A stretch of 6,725 nucleotides of DNA from Syntrophales bacterium. Its GTDB lineage: Bacteria; Desulfobacterota; Syntrophia; Syntrophales; UBA5619. A program made the translations under genes and the position numbers. Below, in pieces: positions 1-6,687 of the stretch. Each line of letters starts with the position of its first letter. Position 1 is the stretch's first letter. The DNA lies in contig JAQTRB010000089.1 of NCBI GenBank assembly GCA_028712015.1, positions 1 through 6,725 on the forward strand, read 5' to 3'. Below the pieces are notes generated by a model. It saw nothing but the letters and a program-made list of their open reading frames with translations. It was not told the origin of the DNA and made no database searches.

Positions 1-537
1 TTGCGCGCCTTTCTCACCGAACTCAAGATTACCGCGGTTTACGTAACCCACGACCGGATCGAGGCGCTGTCGTTGTCGGACACGGTTGCGGTGATGAAAA
101 ACGGCCGCATCGTCGAGATGGGGACGCCCTGGGAGATCTATTTCGACTCGGACCGGCGGTTTGTGGCGGATTTTATCGGCCGGGCGAACTTTATCGAGGG
201 CCGGGTGGCGGCGGTGGGGGAGAACGAGACCACCGTCGATTCGGCGATCGGCGTCATATCCTGCGAAAAGAAGATCAGCGCCCCGCCCGGTACGGCGGTC
301 ACGGTGTGCATCCGCCCGGAATTCATCCGCGTTTTGGAGGGAGACGGGCAGGTCGGGCGGAACATCTTCCGGGGGAAAGTGGCATCGCTGGTTTTCGTCG
401 GCGACGCCTACGAGGGCGAGATCCGGGTCGGAGAGACCCTGCTGATCTTCCGGATCGAGCCGACCACCGCCGTCCGGGAGGGAGGAGAGATTTCCCTGCA
501 TTTTGACCCGCGTCAATGCTCGATCCTGCTGAACTGA
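1..537 (+). CDS. ABC importer ATP-binding protein (FbpC/PotA-like), 5'-truncated
   Basis: This is the C-terminal 178 residues of an ATPase that powers a binding-protein-dependent importer on the cytoplasmic face of the inner membrane. The reading frame is open to the window edge. The leading ttg is almost certainly an internal Leu codon, since the Walker A, Q-loop, signature and Walker B motifs must lie upstream. The switch (H-loop) histidine is visible in ITAVYVTHDRIEALSLSD (residues 10-27), followed by the typical MKNGRIVEMGTPWEIY segment. Residues from about 60 onward form a TOBE-like regulatory and substrate-associated domain, as in the Fe3+, spermidine, thiamine and phosphonate importers. 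The gene is followed after 16 nt by the fused permease, so the two are co-transcribed. The substrate cannot be read from this fragment. Family assignment is firm; the substrate (Fe3+ is one option) is a guess. Confidence 0.92.
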   Translation: MRAFLTELKITAVYVTHDRIEALSLSDTVAVMKNGRIVEMGTPWEIYFDSDRRFVADFIGRANFIEGRVAAVGENETTVDSAIGVISCEKKISAPPGTAVTVCIRPEFIRVLEGDGQVGRNIFRGKVASLVFVGDAYEGEIRVGETLLIFRIEPTTAVREGGEISLHFDPRQCSILLN

Positions 538-553
538 TTCAAGGTTGGATGGA

Positions 554-2233
554 ATGCAAAAGACGAGAGCCGGCTTGACGCCGAGCCTGATCGCGATTGT
601 CGGATTCCTCACGGTCTGCCCCGTCGTCATGCTCCTCCTGGGAAGTTTCAGCGAGGGGCTCGACGCCTTCGGAACGTTCACGCTGTCGAAGTACGTCAAG
701 GCCTACACCGACCCCGCCTTCGCCGAGATCCTCTTCAACACGGCGGTCTTCACGATCGGATCCGCGATCGTTTCCACGCTCCTGGCATTGTTTCTGGCGT
801 ACCTGAACACCCGCACGAACATTCCGTTCAAGTTCATGTTCCGGATCATTTCGCTGATCCCGATGATGATTCCGCACATCCTGTTTGCCGTGAGCTGGGT
901 GTTGCTGCTGAACCCGTCCAACGGGATGATCAACCTCTTCCTGCGGCAGGTCTTCGGCTGGGAGGGGGCCGCGTTCAGCATCTACACGCTTCAGGGGATG
1001 ATCCTCGTGGAGGGGCTTCTCGATCTGCCGATCGCCTATCTGGTCATCGCCCCGGCGATGTCGGCCTTCGACGTCGCTCTCGAAGAATCGTCCAAGGTGT
1101 GCGGGGCGTCGAACCTGCGGACTTTGTTCCGGGTCACGCTGCCGGTTCTCCGGCCGGCGATTCTGGCCGCGGCCACGCTCGTCATTGTCCGGAGCCTGGC
1201 CTCCTTTGCCGTTCCCTCGGTGATCGGCATGCCGGGACGGATCTACGTGCTGGCGACCCACATCTACCGCGTCGTCGCGACCGGCTATGTCACGGACTAC
1301 GGCCTGGCGGCGGCGGTGGGGATGAGCGCGCTGGCCGCCTCGATCACGTTGATTTTTCTATACCGTCACCTGACGCGGGAAGGGGAGAAATACGTCACCA
1401 TCTCCAGTCGGGGCTACCGACCGACCGTCATCGACCTCAAGGGGGGTCGGTATCCCCTCTTCGGGATCGTTGCGCTGCTCTCTTTTGTTCTGATCGTTCT
1501 GCCGGTTCTGGTCCTCTTCTACACCTCCGTTGTTCCCTACTCGATGGTTCCGAGCGCGAAGGCCTTCGCGATGATGAGCTGGAAACACTGGATCGCGGTC
1601 CTCAAGGACCCCGTCTCGCTGCTGTCGCTGAAGAACAGCCTTTATTTGGGCATCGGCGGGGCGACGCTGGGGATCATCCTCTCCTTTTTCGTGGCCTATG
1701 TCATCGTCAAGGTCCGCTCGAAGGCCTCCGGCTTTCTCGAATCGCTGAGCTTCCTGTCGTTCTCGTTCCCGGGGATCGTCGTCGGGATCGGCTTCATGTG
1801 GTTCTTCGTCCGGACGCCGCTGTACGCAACGATCTGGGCGCTGCTGATCGGCTACATCGCGACCTATCTGCCTTATGGCATCCGGCCGTTGACCAGCGCC
1901 TTCGTCCAGATCCACAGCCATCTCGAGGAGTCCTCCCGGGTGTGCGGCGGCGGAGCGCTCTATACGATGCGGCGGATCGTCATCCCGCTGCTGGTCCCGG
2001 GGATCGTTTCCGGCTGGATCCTGATGGCGACGATGTTCGTTCGCGAGCTGAGCCTTTCGGTTGTCCTCTCCCGGCCGGGGACGGAGGTTTTGGCCGTCCA
2101 GATCCTCCGTTTCTCCGAGGACGGTCTCTGGGGGAGGCTCTCCGCGCTGGGGATCATCATGATCTTCATCTCGACGGCGCTCGTCACGATCGTCTCCGGG
2201 ATCGGCCAGAAACTCACAAAGGTGGACAAATAG
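554..2233 (+). CDS. ABC importer permease, fused two-domain type (FbpB/ThiP-like)
   Basis: This is an inner-membrane protein of 559 residues that forms the translocation path for the upstream ATPase. It carries two copies of the binding-protein-dependent permease domain in one chain, so no second permease gene is needed. There are many hydrophobic segments, for example residues 11-30, 63-84, 98-119, 302-324 and 365-386. Each half has an EAA coupling loop: LEESSKVCGASNLRTLFRVT (176-195, then LPVLRP) and LEESSRVCGGGALYTMRRIV (457-476, then IPLLVP). I chose ATG 554 because AAGG at 541-544 sits 9 nt before it. An in-frame TTG at 545 would leave no room for a ribosome site. Fused permeases of this kind occur in Fe3+, thiamine and 2-aminoethylphosphonate importers, and the sequence alone does not decide between them. 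No solute-binding protein is present in the window. Confidence 0.93.
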   Translation: MQKTRAGLTPSLIAIVGFLTVCPVVMLLLGSFSEGLDAFGTFTLSKYVKAYTDPAFAEILFNTAVFTIGSAIVSTLLALFLAYLNTRTNIPFKFMFRIISLIPMMIPHILFAVSWVLLLNPSNGMINLFLRQVFGWEGAAFSIYTLQGMILVEGLLDLPIAYLVIAPAMSAFDVALEESSKVCGASNLRTLFRVTLPVLRPAILAAATLVIVRSLASFAVPSVIGMPGRIYVLATHIYRVVATGYVTDYGLAAAVGMSALAASITLIFLYRHLTREGEKYVTISSRGYRPTVIDLKGGRYPLFGIVALLSFVLIVLPVLVLFYTSVVPYSMVPSAKAFAMMSWKHWIAVLKDPVSLLSLKNSLYLGIGGATLGIILSFFVAYVIVKVRSKASGFLESLSFLSFSFPGIVVGIGFMWFFVRTPLYATIWALLIGYIATYLPYGIRPLTSAFVQIHSHLEESSRVCGGGALYTMRRIVIPLLVPGIVSGWILMATMFVRELSLSVVLSRPGTEVLAVQILRFSEDGLWGRLSALGIIMIFISTALVTIVSGIGQKLTKVDK

Positions 2234-2269
2234 GCTCCGCCACGGCCGGCAATGAAAATTCCGGAGCCT
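2232..2269 (+). terminator. possible transcription terminator of the ABC operon
   Basis: A perfect 8-bp stem, AGGCTCCG (2232-2239) with CGGAGCCT (2262-2269), begins inside the permease stop codon. It is followed by a pyrimidine-rich TCCTCTTTCTTC (2272-2283). The 22-nt loop is long and contains its own GCCGGC palindrome, and the T tract is interrupted, so this is a weak intrinsic terminator at best. The position, directly at the operon end and facing a convergent gene, supports the call. Confidence 0.35.
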
Positions 2270-2693
2270 CGTCCTCTTTCTTCAAAGTTGTCATCGCTGG
2301 AACTTCCTTTGAATGATGCCTTGGGCAGATGTGCCCGTGTAGTAGTTTCGAATAAGCGTCAATCTGCAACTCCGCTGAAGATTGACGCTTATTGGGCTTC
2401 CGCAAACTACACGATGATATGATTGGCCGCCAAGCCTTCGTGTGTTTCAACATGAAATGTGCGGGGATCTGAGTCTGAGAGTTTCATGGTCAAGCTGTAT
2501 TGGTAACATCCTATTGGCCATTATCCGTTCAAGTGAAAGAAAACGCAAGACATCGAAAGTTCCGCAACAGTCTACATTAGAAGGATTTGAGCGTTATTGG
2601 AGTAATGGGCGGATTGTGATTGCAACCGTACACAAACATTTGGTTGTTTGTCTGTCGTTGGGCTGAAGCCCGTGTGTCTTGGCTTGGACAGGG
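2234..2693. other. intergenic region between convergent genes, no gene seen
   Basis: These 460 nt separate the end of the permease (+) from the end of the flavoprotein (-), so no promoter is required for either neighbour. Composition is visibly more AT-rich than the ABC operon. Contents: the terminator-like hairpin at 2232-2269, a small hairpin GGGCA/TGCCC (2323-2327 with 2332-2336), the long palindrome at 2336-2413, and a short GGGC-TGAA-GCCC hairpin at 2660-2671. Open frames of 74-79 codons on either strand lack a convincing ribosome site or recognisable protein character. I do not annotate them. Confidence 0.6.
2336..2413. repeat. long imperfect palindrome (two-tier hairpin)
   Basis: The inner arms are a perfect 15-bp inverted repeat, AATAAGCGTCAATCT (2351-2365) and AGATTGACGCTTATT (2379-2393), with a 13-nt loop. 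An outer stem pairs CGTGTAG plus TTT (2336-2342 and 2346-2348, with TAG bulged) with AAACTACACG (2404-2413). The two tiers are separated by an asymmetric interior loop of 2 nt against 10 nt. No T tract follows on either strand, so it is not a standard intrinsic terminator. It could be a REP- or MITE-like repeat, a mobile-element end or a structured RNA. Only one copy is present here, so the class cannot be decided. Confidence 0.6.
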
Positions 2694-3320
2694 TTAATTC
2701 CCGTTTTTTTGTATTCTGGCAACCAGTCTTTGGCCGAGCCGGCGGGCTTTTCGTCTGTCTTTTTCCTGCAATCCCTTAAAAGTGATTTCGCCGGCGTAAA
2801 GTGTTCCGATGACCGTGGCATTGAACGCGAGTTTTGCCAGTTCCTTCATCTGGCTGGTGGCCGTGTCGCAAAGTTTTCGGAGCCAGGCGGGTATGGTGCC
2901 CGCGGCAGCGATGGTGACGGCAAAACGCCGGCGGTCGGTAAATCTGGGAACGGGAATCCCCTTCAGCCAGAGAATATGACCCTTGGAAGAACCCGCCGTG
3001 TATGCGCACCTTTCAAAAAACGTCTTGAAAATCGCGTTGGCATGGCCGCTGCTGACTTGTGTCGCCAGGATGTATCCGTCTGCGTCCTTTAGTTTGGGAA
3101 GGACCCATTTCATGTCGTCATTCAACGAACATTTGCCTATTGGAGACTCCGGGTCCCTGTAGCAGGTCATGCAGAATCTGCAATATCCGATATTCAGGGT
3201 GGCGAGCCTCAACTGATCAACCTCGGCCCCTTTTTCCGCGACAATTTTAGACACTTCTTCCACGAGGGCGGACACAGATCCGTCTTTCTTGGGGCTTGCA
3301 TTGATGGCGACTATTTTCAT
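2694..3320 (-). CDS. flavodoxin-fold NAD(P)H:FMN reductase-like (iron-sulfur flavoprotein type)
   Basis: This is a cytoplasmic redox protein of 208 residues, probably FMN-binding and fed by NAD(P)H. The N-terminus KIVAINASPKKDGSVSALVEE (2-22) is the strand plus phosphate-binding loop of the NADPH-dependent FMN reductase/flavodoxin superfamily. It is followed by the usual alternation of strands and helices. Cysteines C47, C50, C53 and C64 in CRFCMTC...GKCSLNDDM form a C-x2-C-x2-C-x10-C pattern. The related archaeal iron-sulfur flavoproteins use a similar compact motif to hold a 4Fe-4S cluster; many relatives keep the Cys without proven clusters. Residues 81-105 (DGYILATQVSSGHANAIFKT...) replace the common SPVYxGxxSAxxK flavin loop with a variant. 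The start is fixed by AGGAGA on the - strand (3326-3331), 5 nt before ATG. The gene stands alone. Physiological electron partners and substrate are unknown. Confidence 0.88.
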   Translation of the reverse strand: MKIVAINASPKKDGSVSALVEEVSKIVAEKGAEVDQLRLATLNIGYCRFCMTCYRDPESPIGKCSLNDDMKWVLPKLKDADGYILATQVSSGHANAIFKTFFERCAYTAGSSKGHILWLKGIPVPRFTDRRRFAVTIAAAGTIPAWLRKLCDTATSQMKELAKLAFNATVIGTLYAGEITFKGLQEKDRRKARRLGQRLVARIQKNGN

Positions 3321-3675
3321 GGCAATCTCCTATGATGGTTGTCTTCTTCCAATTTGTTGTTTCATGCGGGATGAATTTTATTCGTAAAACGCTGTGGCGA
3401 TCTTGATCTGTCCGCAAGCGTCCCGCGTCCGCATTCAATCTGACCTGGCCGTGCATCTTGGCTGCTCTGTTGCATGAGAGCCCTTGCGCCATGAGGAGGA
3501 TGAGATGGCAGGGATTCCTCAGGCGGAACGTTTTAAATTCAAGTGCGTAATCGACCGGAACGATGGCGAGCCCGTGCCGGGTTTAGCCGGGCCGGTGGCA
3601 CCGCTTATTGGAGGCACCCGGCTGCCATTCTCGATTCCCGATCATTTTCAGGTCTATTCTCGTGGAAAAGAGATT
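3321..3675. other. intergenic region between amidohydrolase and flavoprotein genes
   Basis: Both neighbours are on the - strand, so this 355-nt gap holds the 3' end of one unit and the promoter region of the next. The part nearest the flavoprotein contains TAAAAT on the - strand (3375-3380) as a possible -10 box, but no good -35 at the right spacing. Downstream of the amidohydrolase stop lies a GC-rich cluster of inverted repeats, including AGCCGGG (3585-3591) with CCCGGCT (3617-3623). It has no T tract, so it may slow or end transcription only in a factor-dependent way. A strong Shine-Dalgarno-like GAGGAGG (3493-3499) precedes an ATG at 3505 on the + strand, but that frame runs antisense into the amidohydrolase and I do not accept it as a gene. 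Confidence 0.5.
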
Positions 3676-5460
3676 TTATCGGGAAAGATTCAGATCTGTT
3701 CCATCTTTCCGATAGACGGTCCGTCCACCCACCATTGTCAAATCCACAAAATCGTCGAGCGCGCCGAGGGCGAACTCATGGGTTTCCCAGAACGCAGTGG
3801 AAGACATTTCGCGGAGATCGGTATTAAATATGACCAAATCCGCGTATTTCCCTGGCTCCAGCGTTCCGATCTCATTTTCCATAAAGAGGTTGTATGCGGA
3901 ATCGGCTGTCCAGTGACGAATGCCGGACTGGATGTCTATGGCTTCGTTGGGTCCCCAATCGTTGTCGCCTTTGTAATTCAGTCGCAGCGTAGCGATAGCG
4001 AGACCGTATGCCGGGTTGGTGGGACCGGCAGCCCAATCGCTGCCGAAAGAAATCCGCACCCCCGCCTCTTCAAGGGATTTCCACGGCATCCAGCGTTGGA
4101 GGCGTTCATGGCCGAGGCCTTTTTCAACCCCGTCGTCATAAAAATGCTGAGGCTGCATCGAGGCGATCATGCCGTATAATGCCATCCGCGGCCAATCCTC
4201 AGCAGTGGGCAGTTCGCAATGCTCGAGCGTATGGCGGGCATCCCGCATGCCGTTCACGGTCAAAGCCCTGGCATAGGAATTGATCACCCGACGCGCTCCC
4301 GCGTCGCCCGTGTTATGGGTGCAACACTGCAGCTTTAGCCCGTCGGCGATTTCAGTGATCCGGTCGAACTCCTCCTCGGTCCATTCAGGCGTGCCATAAT
4401 TCGCCGGATCGTCCGAATAAGGTTCCAGCAGCAAGGATGTGCGATTGTCCATTGTGCCGTCGATGTAAAATTTGAGCGACTGCCCGAAGCGCAAATGGGC
4501 GCCGTTTTCCCTTTGTCCAATGTCCTTCCACTCGTTCAAATCGCTCGTCAACTGCTCTTCGTCGTCGAGGCGCTCAGGACCGACAAAATAAGCGCCGCGC
4601 ACCCGGACGTTATCCAGACCTCCTCGGTCGCGGAATTTTAAAAGAAGCGGGATGAACTCCGGATAGATTTGAACATCGTGCATGGTGGTCACGCCATAGG
4701 AGAGCGCTTCTTCAAGAACATCTGTTATGGATGCCATGATGCCCTCTTCAACTGTTGCCCCCAGCTCTTCCCACGAAAAATAGTTCAGGATATTGATGAC
4801 ATGATAACGTTTGCATTCACCGGTGTACTCCCCGGTTTCAGGGTCACGCACGGGAGACAAGCGCGCGAAGGCTTCGGGATTGCGCTGGATCATCAGTGCA
4901 ATGGCTTTGCTGTTCAACCACCCTGCCTGGCCGGTGTAGCTCATTAGCATCACGGGCCGATCGGAGACAACGGCATCGAGGATTTCCTTACGCGGCCCGT
5001 CAGACAATTGATTCATTCGCCAGCCAATACCGCCGATCATGGGAAGATCGGGGTTATTCCGGGCGCGTTCTTCGATTTTCGCAAGGATTTCATCCTGCGT
5101 GGTGCATTCAAATAGATTGGGCGGCATAAGATAGGACATGCCGCCGATCCAGAGCACGTGACAATGGTTGTCCACAAAACCAGGCGTAATCAAACGACCT
5201 TTGGCGTCCACGACTTCAGTGCCCGGCCCGATGAAAGGGGCGGCTCCTGCAAATGAGCCGACATGTGCGATGTGTTCGCCTTTGATGGCGATCGTGTCCG
5301 CGTCGGGTTGGTCCGTATGACTGGTAAAGATTTGTGCGTTTCTGATCACCAGATCGGCGGGTTGCGAATCAGCCCCGCCTGAGTTACATCCAAACAGCAA
5401 CAAAAGGGATAGACACAGCATGAAAGGAAAATGAGTGAGGCGCCTTACCTTGCTTTTCAT
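3676..5460 (-). CDS. exported lipoprotein amidohydrolase, family 3 (YtcJ-like)
   Basis: This 594-residue metal-dependent hydrolase is predicted to be anchored by lipid outside the cytoplasm. Residues 1-24 are a signal peptide (basic MKSKVRR, then a hydrophobic run) ending in the lipobox LLFGC with C25 as the lipidated residue. Asn at +2 gives no inner-membrane Asp retention signal. The mature protein follows the amidohydrolase 3 pattern. An N-terminal beta segment (PADLVIRNAQIFT) and GRLITPGFVDNHCH carry ligands H99 and H101. K330 lies in SLKFYIDGT, H382 in CTHNTGDAG, H414 in TLEHCEL and D475 in FGSDWAAGP. The C-terminal IGTLEPGKYADLVIF returns to the beta domain. Family members hydrolyse amide, formamide or cyclic amide bonds; the substrate here cannot be named. 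The start is well supported: GGGAGG (- strand, 5467-5472) lies 6 nt before ATG. The gene looks intact and monocistronic. The variants DNHCH (for DSHxH) and HNTGDAG (for HAIGDRA) suggest a diverged subgroup. Confidence 0.92.
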   Translation of the reverse strand: MKSKVRRLTHFPFMLCLSLLLLFGCNSGGADSQPADLVIRNAQIFTSHTDQPDADTIAIKGEHIAHVGSFAGAAPFIGPGTEVVDAKGRLITPGFVDNHCHVLWIGGMSYLMPPNLFECTTQDEILAKIEERARNNPDLPMIGGIGWRMNQLSDGPRKEILDAVVSDRPVMLMSYTGQAGWLNSKAIALMIQRNPEAFARLSPVRDPETGEYTGECKRYHVINILNYFSWEELGATVEEGIMASITDVLEEALSYGVTTMHDVQIYPEFIPLLLKFRDRGGLDNVRVRGAYFVGPERLDDEEQLTSDLNEWKDIGQRENGAHLRFGQSLKFYIDGTMDNRTSLLLEPYSDDPANYGTPEWTEEEFDRITEIADGLKLQCCTHNTGDAGARRVINSYARALTVNGMRDARHTLEHCELPTAEDWPRMALYGMIASMQPQHFYDDGVEKGLGHERLQRWMPWKSLEEAGVRISFGSDWAAGPTNPAYGLAIATLRLNYKGDNDWGPNEAIDIQSGIRHWTADSAYNLFMENEIGTLEPGKYADLVIFNTDLREMSSTAFWETHEFALGALDDFVDLTMVGGRTVYRKDGTDLNLSR

Positions 5461-5590
5461 TTGAAACCTCCCATTGATGAAGTGTCAGATAAAGCAGGAG
5501 CGAATATGTTAAACGCGATCCATGTTTGGAACTCTTCCATGACCATTTGTCTTTCAAGTCTTCTACGTCAACGAAACCAAAGAAAGACGC

Positions 5591-5607
5591 TGCTCAATAT
5601 TTGAGCA
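5591..5607. promoter_or_regulatory. 17-bp perfect palindrome, candidate operator of the amidohydrolase gene
   Basis: TGCTCAA (5591-5597) and TTGAGCA (5601-5607) are perfect inverted arms around TAT. This is the size and spacing expected for a dimeric helix-turn-helix regulator. The site lies 131 nt upstream of the amidohydrolase start and just upstream of a possible -35 TTGACG. That position would suit an activator or enhancer-type site. No -24/-12 promoter of the strict GG-N10-GC form was found between the site and the gene, and no regulator gene is in the window. Confidence 0.45.
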
Positions 5608-6149
5608 AAACTCCTCTCAGATTCTCTCGTGGCTGACCCGATGCGGATTTCGAGAATCTTTTACAGCCACGGGTCATGGATGTTGCGGTCATTCTCGACC
5701 TCCTGTCGCGGAAAGGATGAGATCAACAAGTTCCCGCTCAGACCGGGCTTTTCGGGGCGGTTGCGGGGTTTTGGACGACGTCAGGGAGGTTACCGTTCCG
5801 ATCGCGATAACCTCGGCATCCTGGATCATCCGCTGAAAAATATTGCGGTTCCCCGGCGGCAGTGGCGTTCTCAGGGCTTCAGCCTCAAAACTCAAACCTG
5901 CACATGGCAAAAGAAATGGATATAGACCGGCGAAGAATCTGCCGTTACTTTGGATGTTCAGGACAATATGTTTGATGTTGAGAATCAGATTGACACAGTT
6001 GATGATTCCAGACTTCCCAGATGATCGTCGTGAATCATGCAACAGAATCTGTTTATCTTTTAACCATAAATTCCTTGCTGGGTCAAATAGAAAAATTTTT
6101 ATAACGAATACGATCCGAAAGGGTGGACCTCCGCGAGAATTGCCGAACG

Positions 6150-6161
6150 CCTGATATCAGG
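6150..6161. repeat. 12-bp perfect palindrome
   Basis: CCTGATATCAGG is fully self-complementary. It lies in the AT-rich non-coding stretch between hicB and the amidohydrolase, 35 nt from a second hairpin. It could be a protein-binding site or part of a larger repeat, but a single 12-mer palindrome of this kind can also arise by chance. Confidence 0.3.
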
Positions 6162-6195
6162 AAGGAGCAAATGCCCTGACAACCTCCAAAATCCG

Positions 6196-6214
6196 CCCTT
6201 CGAACACCGAAGGG
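6196..6214 (-). terminator. possible terminator hairpin downstream of hicB
   Basis: CCCTTCG (6196-6202) and CGAAGGG (6208-6214) form a perfect 7-bp stem with a 5-nt loop. Read on the - strand it is followed by CGGATTTTGG, so there is only a short T run a few bases away. It lies 137 nt beyond the hicB stop and could end hicAB transcription. The distance and the weak T run keep confidence low. Confidence 0.3.
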
Positions 6215-6351
6215 TTCAACTAAATTAGACTCAAAACTTACTCACACGAGACAAATCTCAAAAATTCTTTTCATGATTTAGAGCAAACAAAGCGCTGGGT
6301 GAGTCTGCACTTGCCTTATAAAACGAACACAAACCGGCAGCGAATATTGGT

Positions 6352-6687
6352 TCAACTGCAGTTCGCGGCCTCGGCCAAAACATGGGCGGCCCACTGGTTA
6401 AGGCTTTTGCCCTCGCTTTCGGCCACCATTATAGCTGCGGAATGAATTTCAGGCGGCACTCGCAGCAATATCTTGCCGGAAACCGGTTTATTGGGTTGTT
6501 GTCCAAGTTTGGTGCAAGCAACAAGATAATTGTCAACTGCCTCATGGAATGCGGTTTCAAGCTCTTCGACAGACACTCCGTGAAACCCAACGATGTCTCG
6601 TATACCGACCAGATGACCTACAAATATGCGGTCATGGGCATCATACTCGATACGAGCTGCATATCCTTTGTATTTCATGGCGTTCAT
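6352..6687 (-). CDS. hicB: HicB family antitoxin of a HicAB toxin-antitoxin module
   Basis: This 111-residue antitoxin is expected to bind and neutralise the HicA mRNA-cleaving toxin and to repress its own operon. Residues 5-65 (YKGYAARIEYDAHDRIFVGH... then IRDIVGFHGVSVEELETAFHEAVDNYL) are the partly degraded RNase H-like HicB fold. Residues 70-108 (SGKILLRVPPEIHSAAIMVA then ESEGKSLNQWAAHVLAEA) are a ribbon-helix-helix DNA-binding segment of the Arc/MetJ kind. ATG 6687 is chosen over ATG 6678 because GGAG (- strand, 6695-6698) is 7 nt upstream. ATG 6687 also overlaps the stop of the preceding gene as ATGA, typical of translational coupling. Length and domain order are normal for the family and the gene looks intact. 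Confidence 0.93.
   Translation of the reverse strand: MNAMKYKGYAARIEYDAHDRIFVGHLVGIRDIVGFHGVSVEELETAFHEAVDNYLVACTKLGQQPNKPVSGKILLRVPPEIHSAAIMVAESEGKSLNQWAAHVLAEAANCS

Larger units (their letters stand above)
5461..6351. other. long intergenic region, no convincing gene
   Basis: These 891 nt lie between hicB and the amidohydrolase, both read on the - strand. Near the amidohydrolase there is a possible -35 TTGACG (- strand, 5566-5571) with only a poor -10. The operator-like palindrome at 5591-5607 lies just upstream of it. A GC-rich block at about 5700-5880 has open frames on both strands. The - strand frame 5689-6042 includes AEVIAIGTVTSLTSS, which has protein-like character, but it begins with TTG without a ribosome site and resembles nothing I can name. 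Positions 5880-6350 are AT-rich, with a 12-bp palindrome at 6150-6161 and a hairpin at 6196-6214. The whole could be decayed coding DNA or a dispersed repeat. Confidence 0.5.

Noticed and set aside
1099..2316. A 405-codon + strand frame overlapping the permease
   Set aside because: It is an alternative frame inside the permease gene, rich in Arg, Gly, Asp and Pro as expected of a GC-rich shadow frame. The permease frame has clear membrane segments and EAA loops.
2442..2666. A 74-codon + strand frame in the convergent intergenic region
   Set aside because: It has no ribosome site, no recognisable domain and a composition like non-coding DNA. It could be debris, but nothing supports it as a gene.
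3505..4179. A 224-codon + strand frame with a strong GAGGAGG ribosome-like site 5 nt before its ATG
   Set aside because: From 3676 it is antisense to the amidohydrolase in the codon-aligned frame, where long open frames are expected because the sense gene rarely uses TTA, CTA and TCA. The peptide resembles no family I know, whereas the - strand gene has a signal peptide and all catalytic motifs.
5460..5591. Search for a sigma-54 (-24/-12) promoter between the palindrome and the amidohydrolase
   Set aside because: No GG-N10-GC match was found on the - strand. Candidate GG dinucleotides are followed at the right spacing by GT, AA or AC.
5629..5925. A 98-codon + strand frame starting GTG
   Set aside because: No Shine-Dalgarno sequence precedes it, its content is Arg-rich like a shadow frame, and it overlaps an equally weak frame on the other strand.
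3466..6046. Inverted 12-nt match TCTGTTGCATGA (3466-3477) with TCATGCAACAGA (6035-6046) flanking the amidohydrolase, as if a mobile unit
   Set aside because: About one 12-nt inverted match is expected by chance in a window this long. The match does not extend, and there is no transposase or target duplication.
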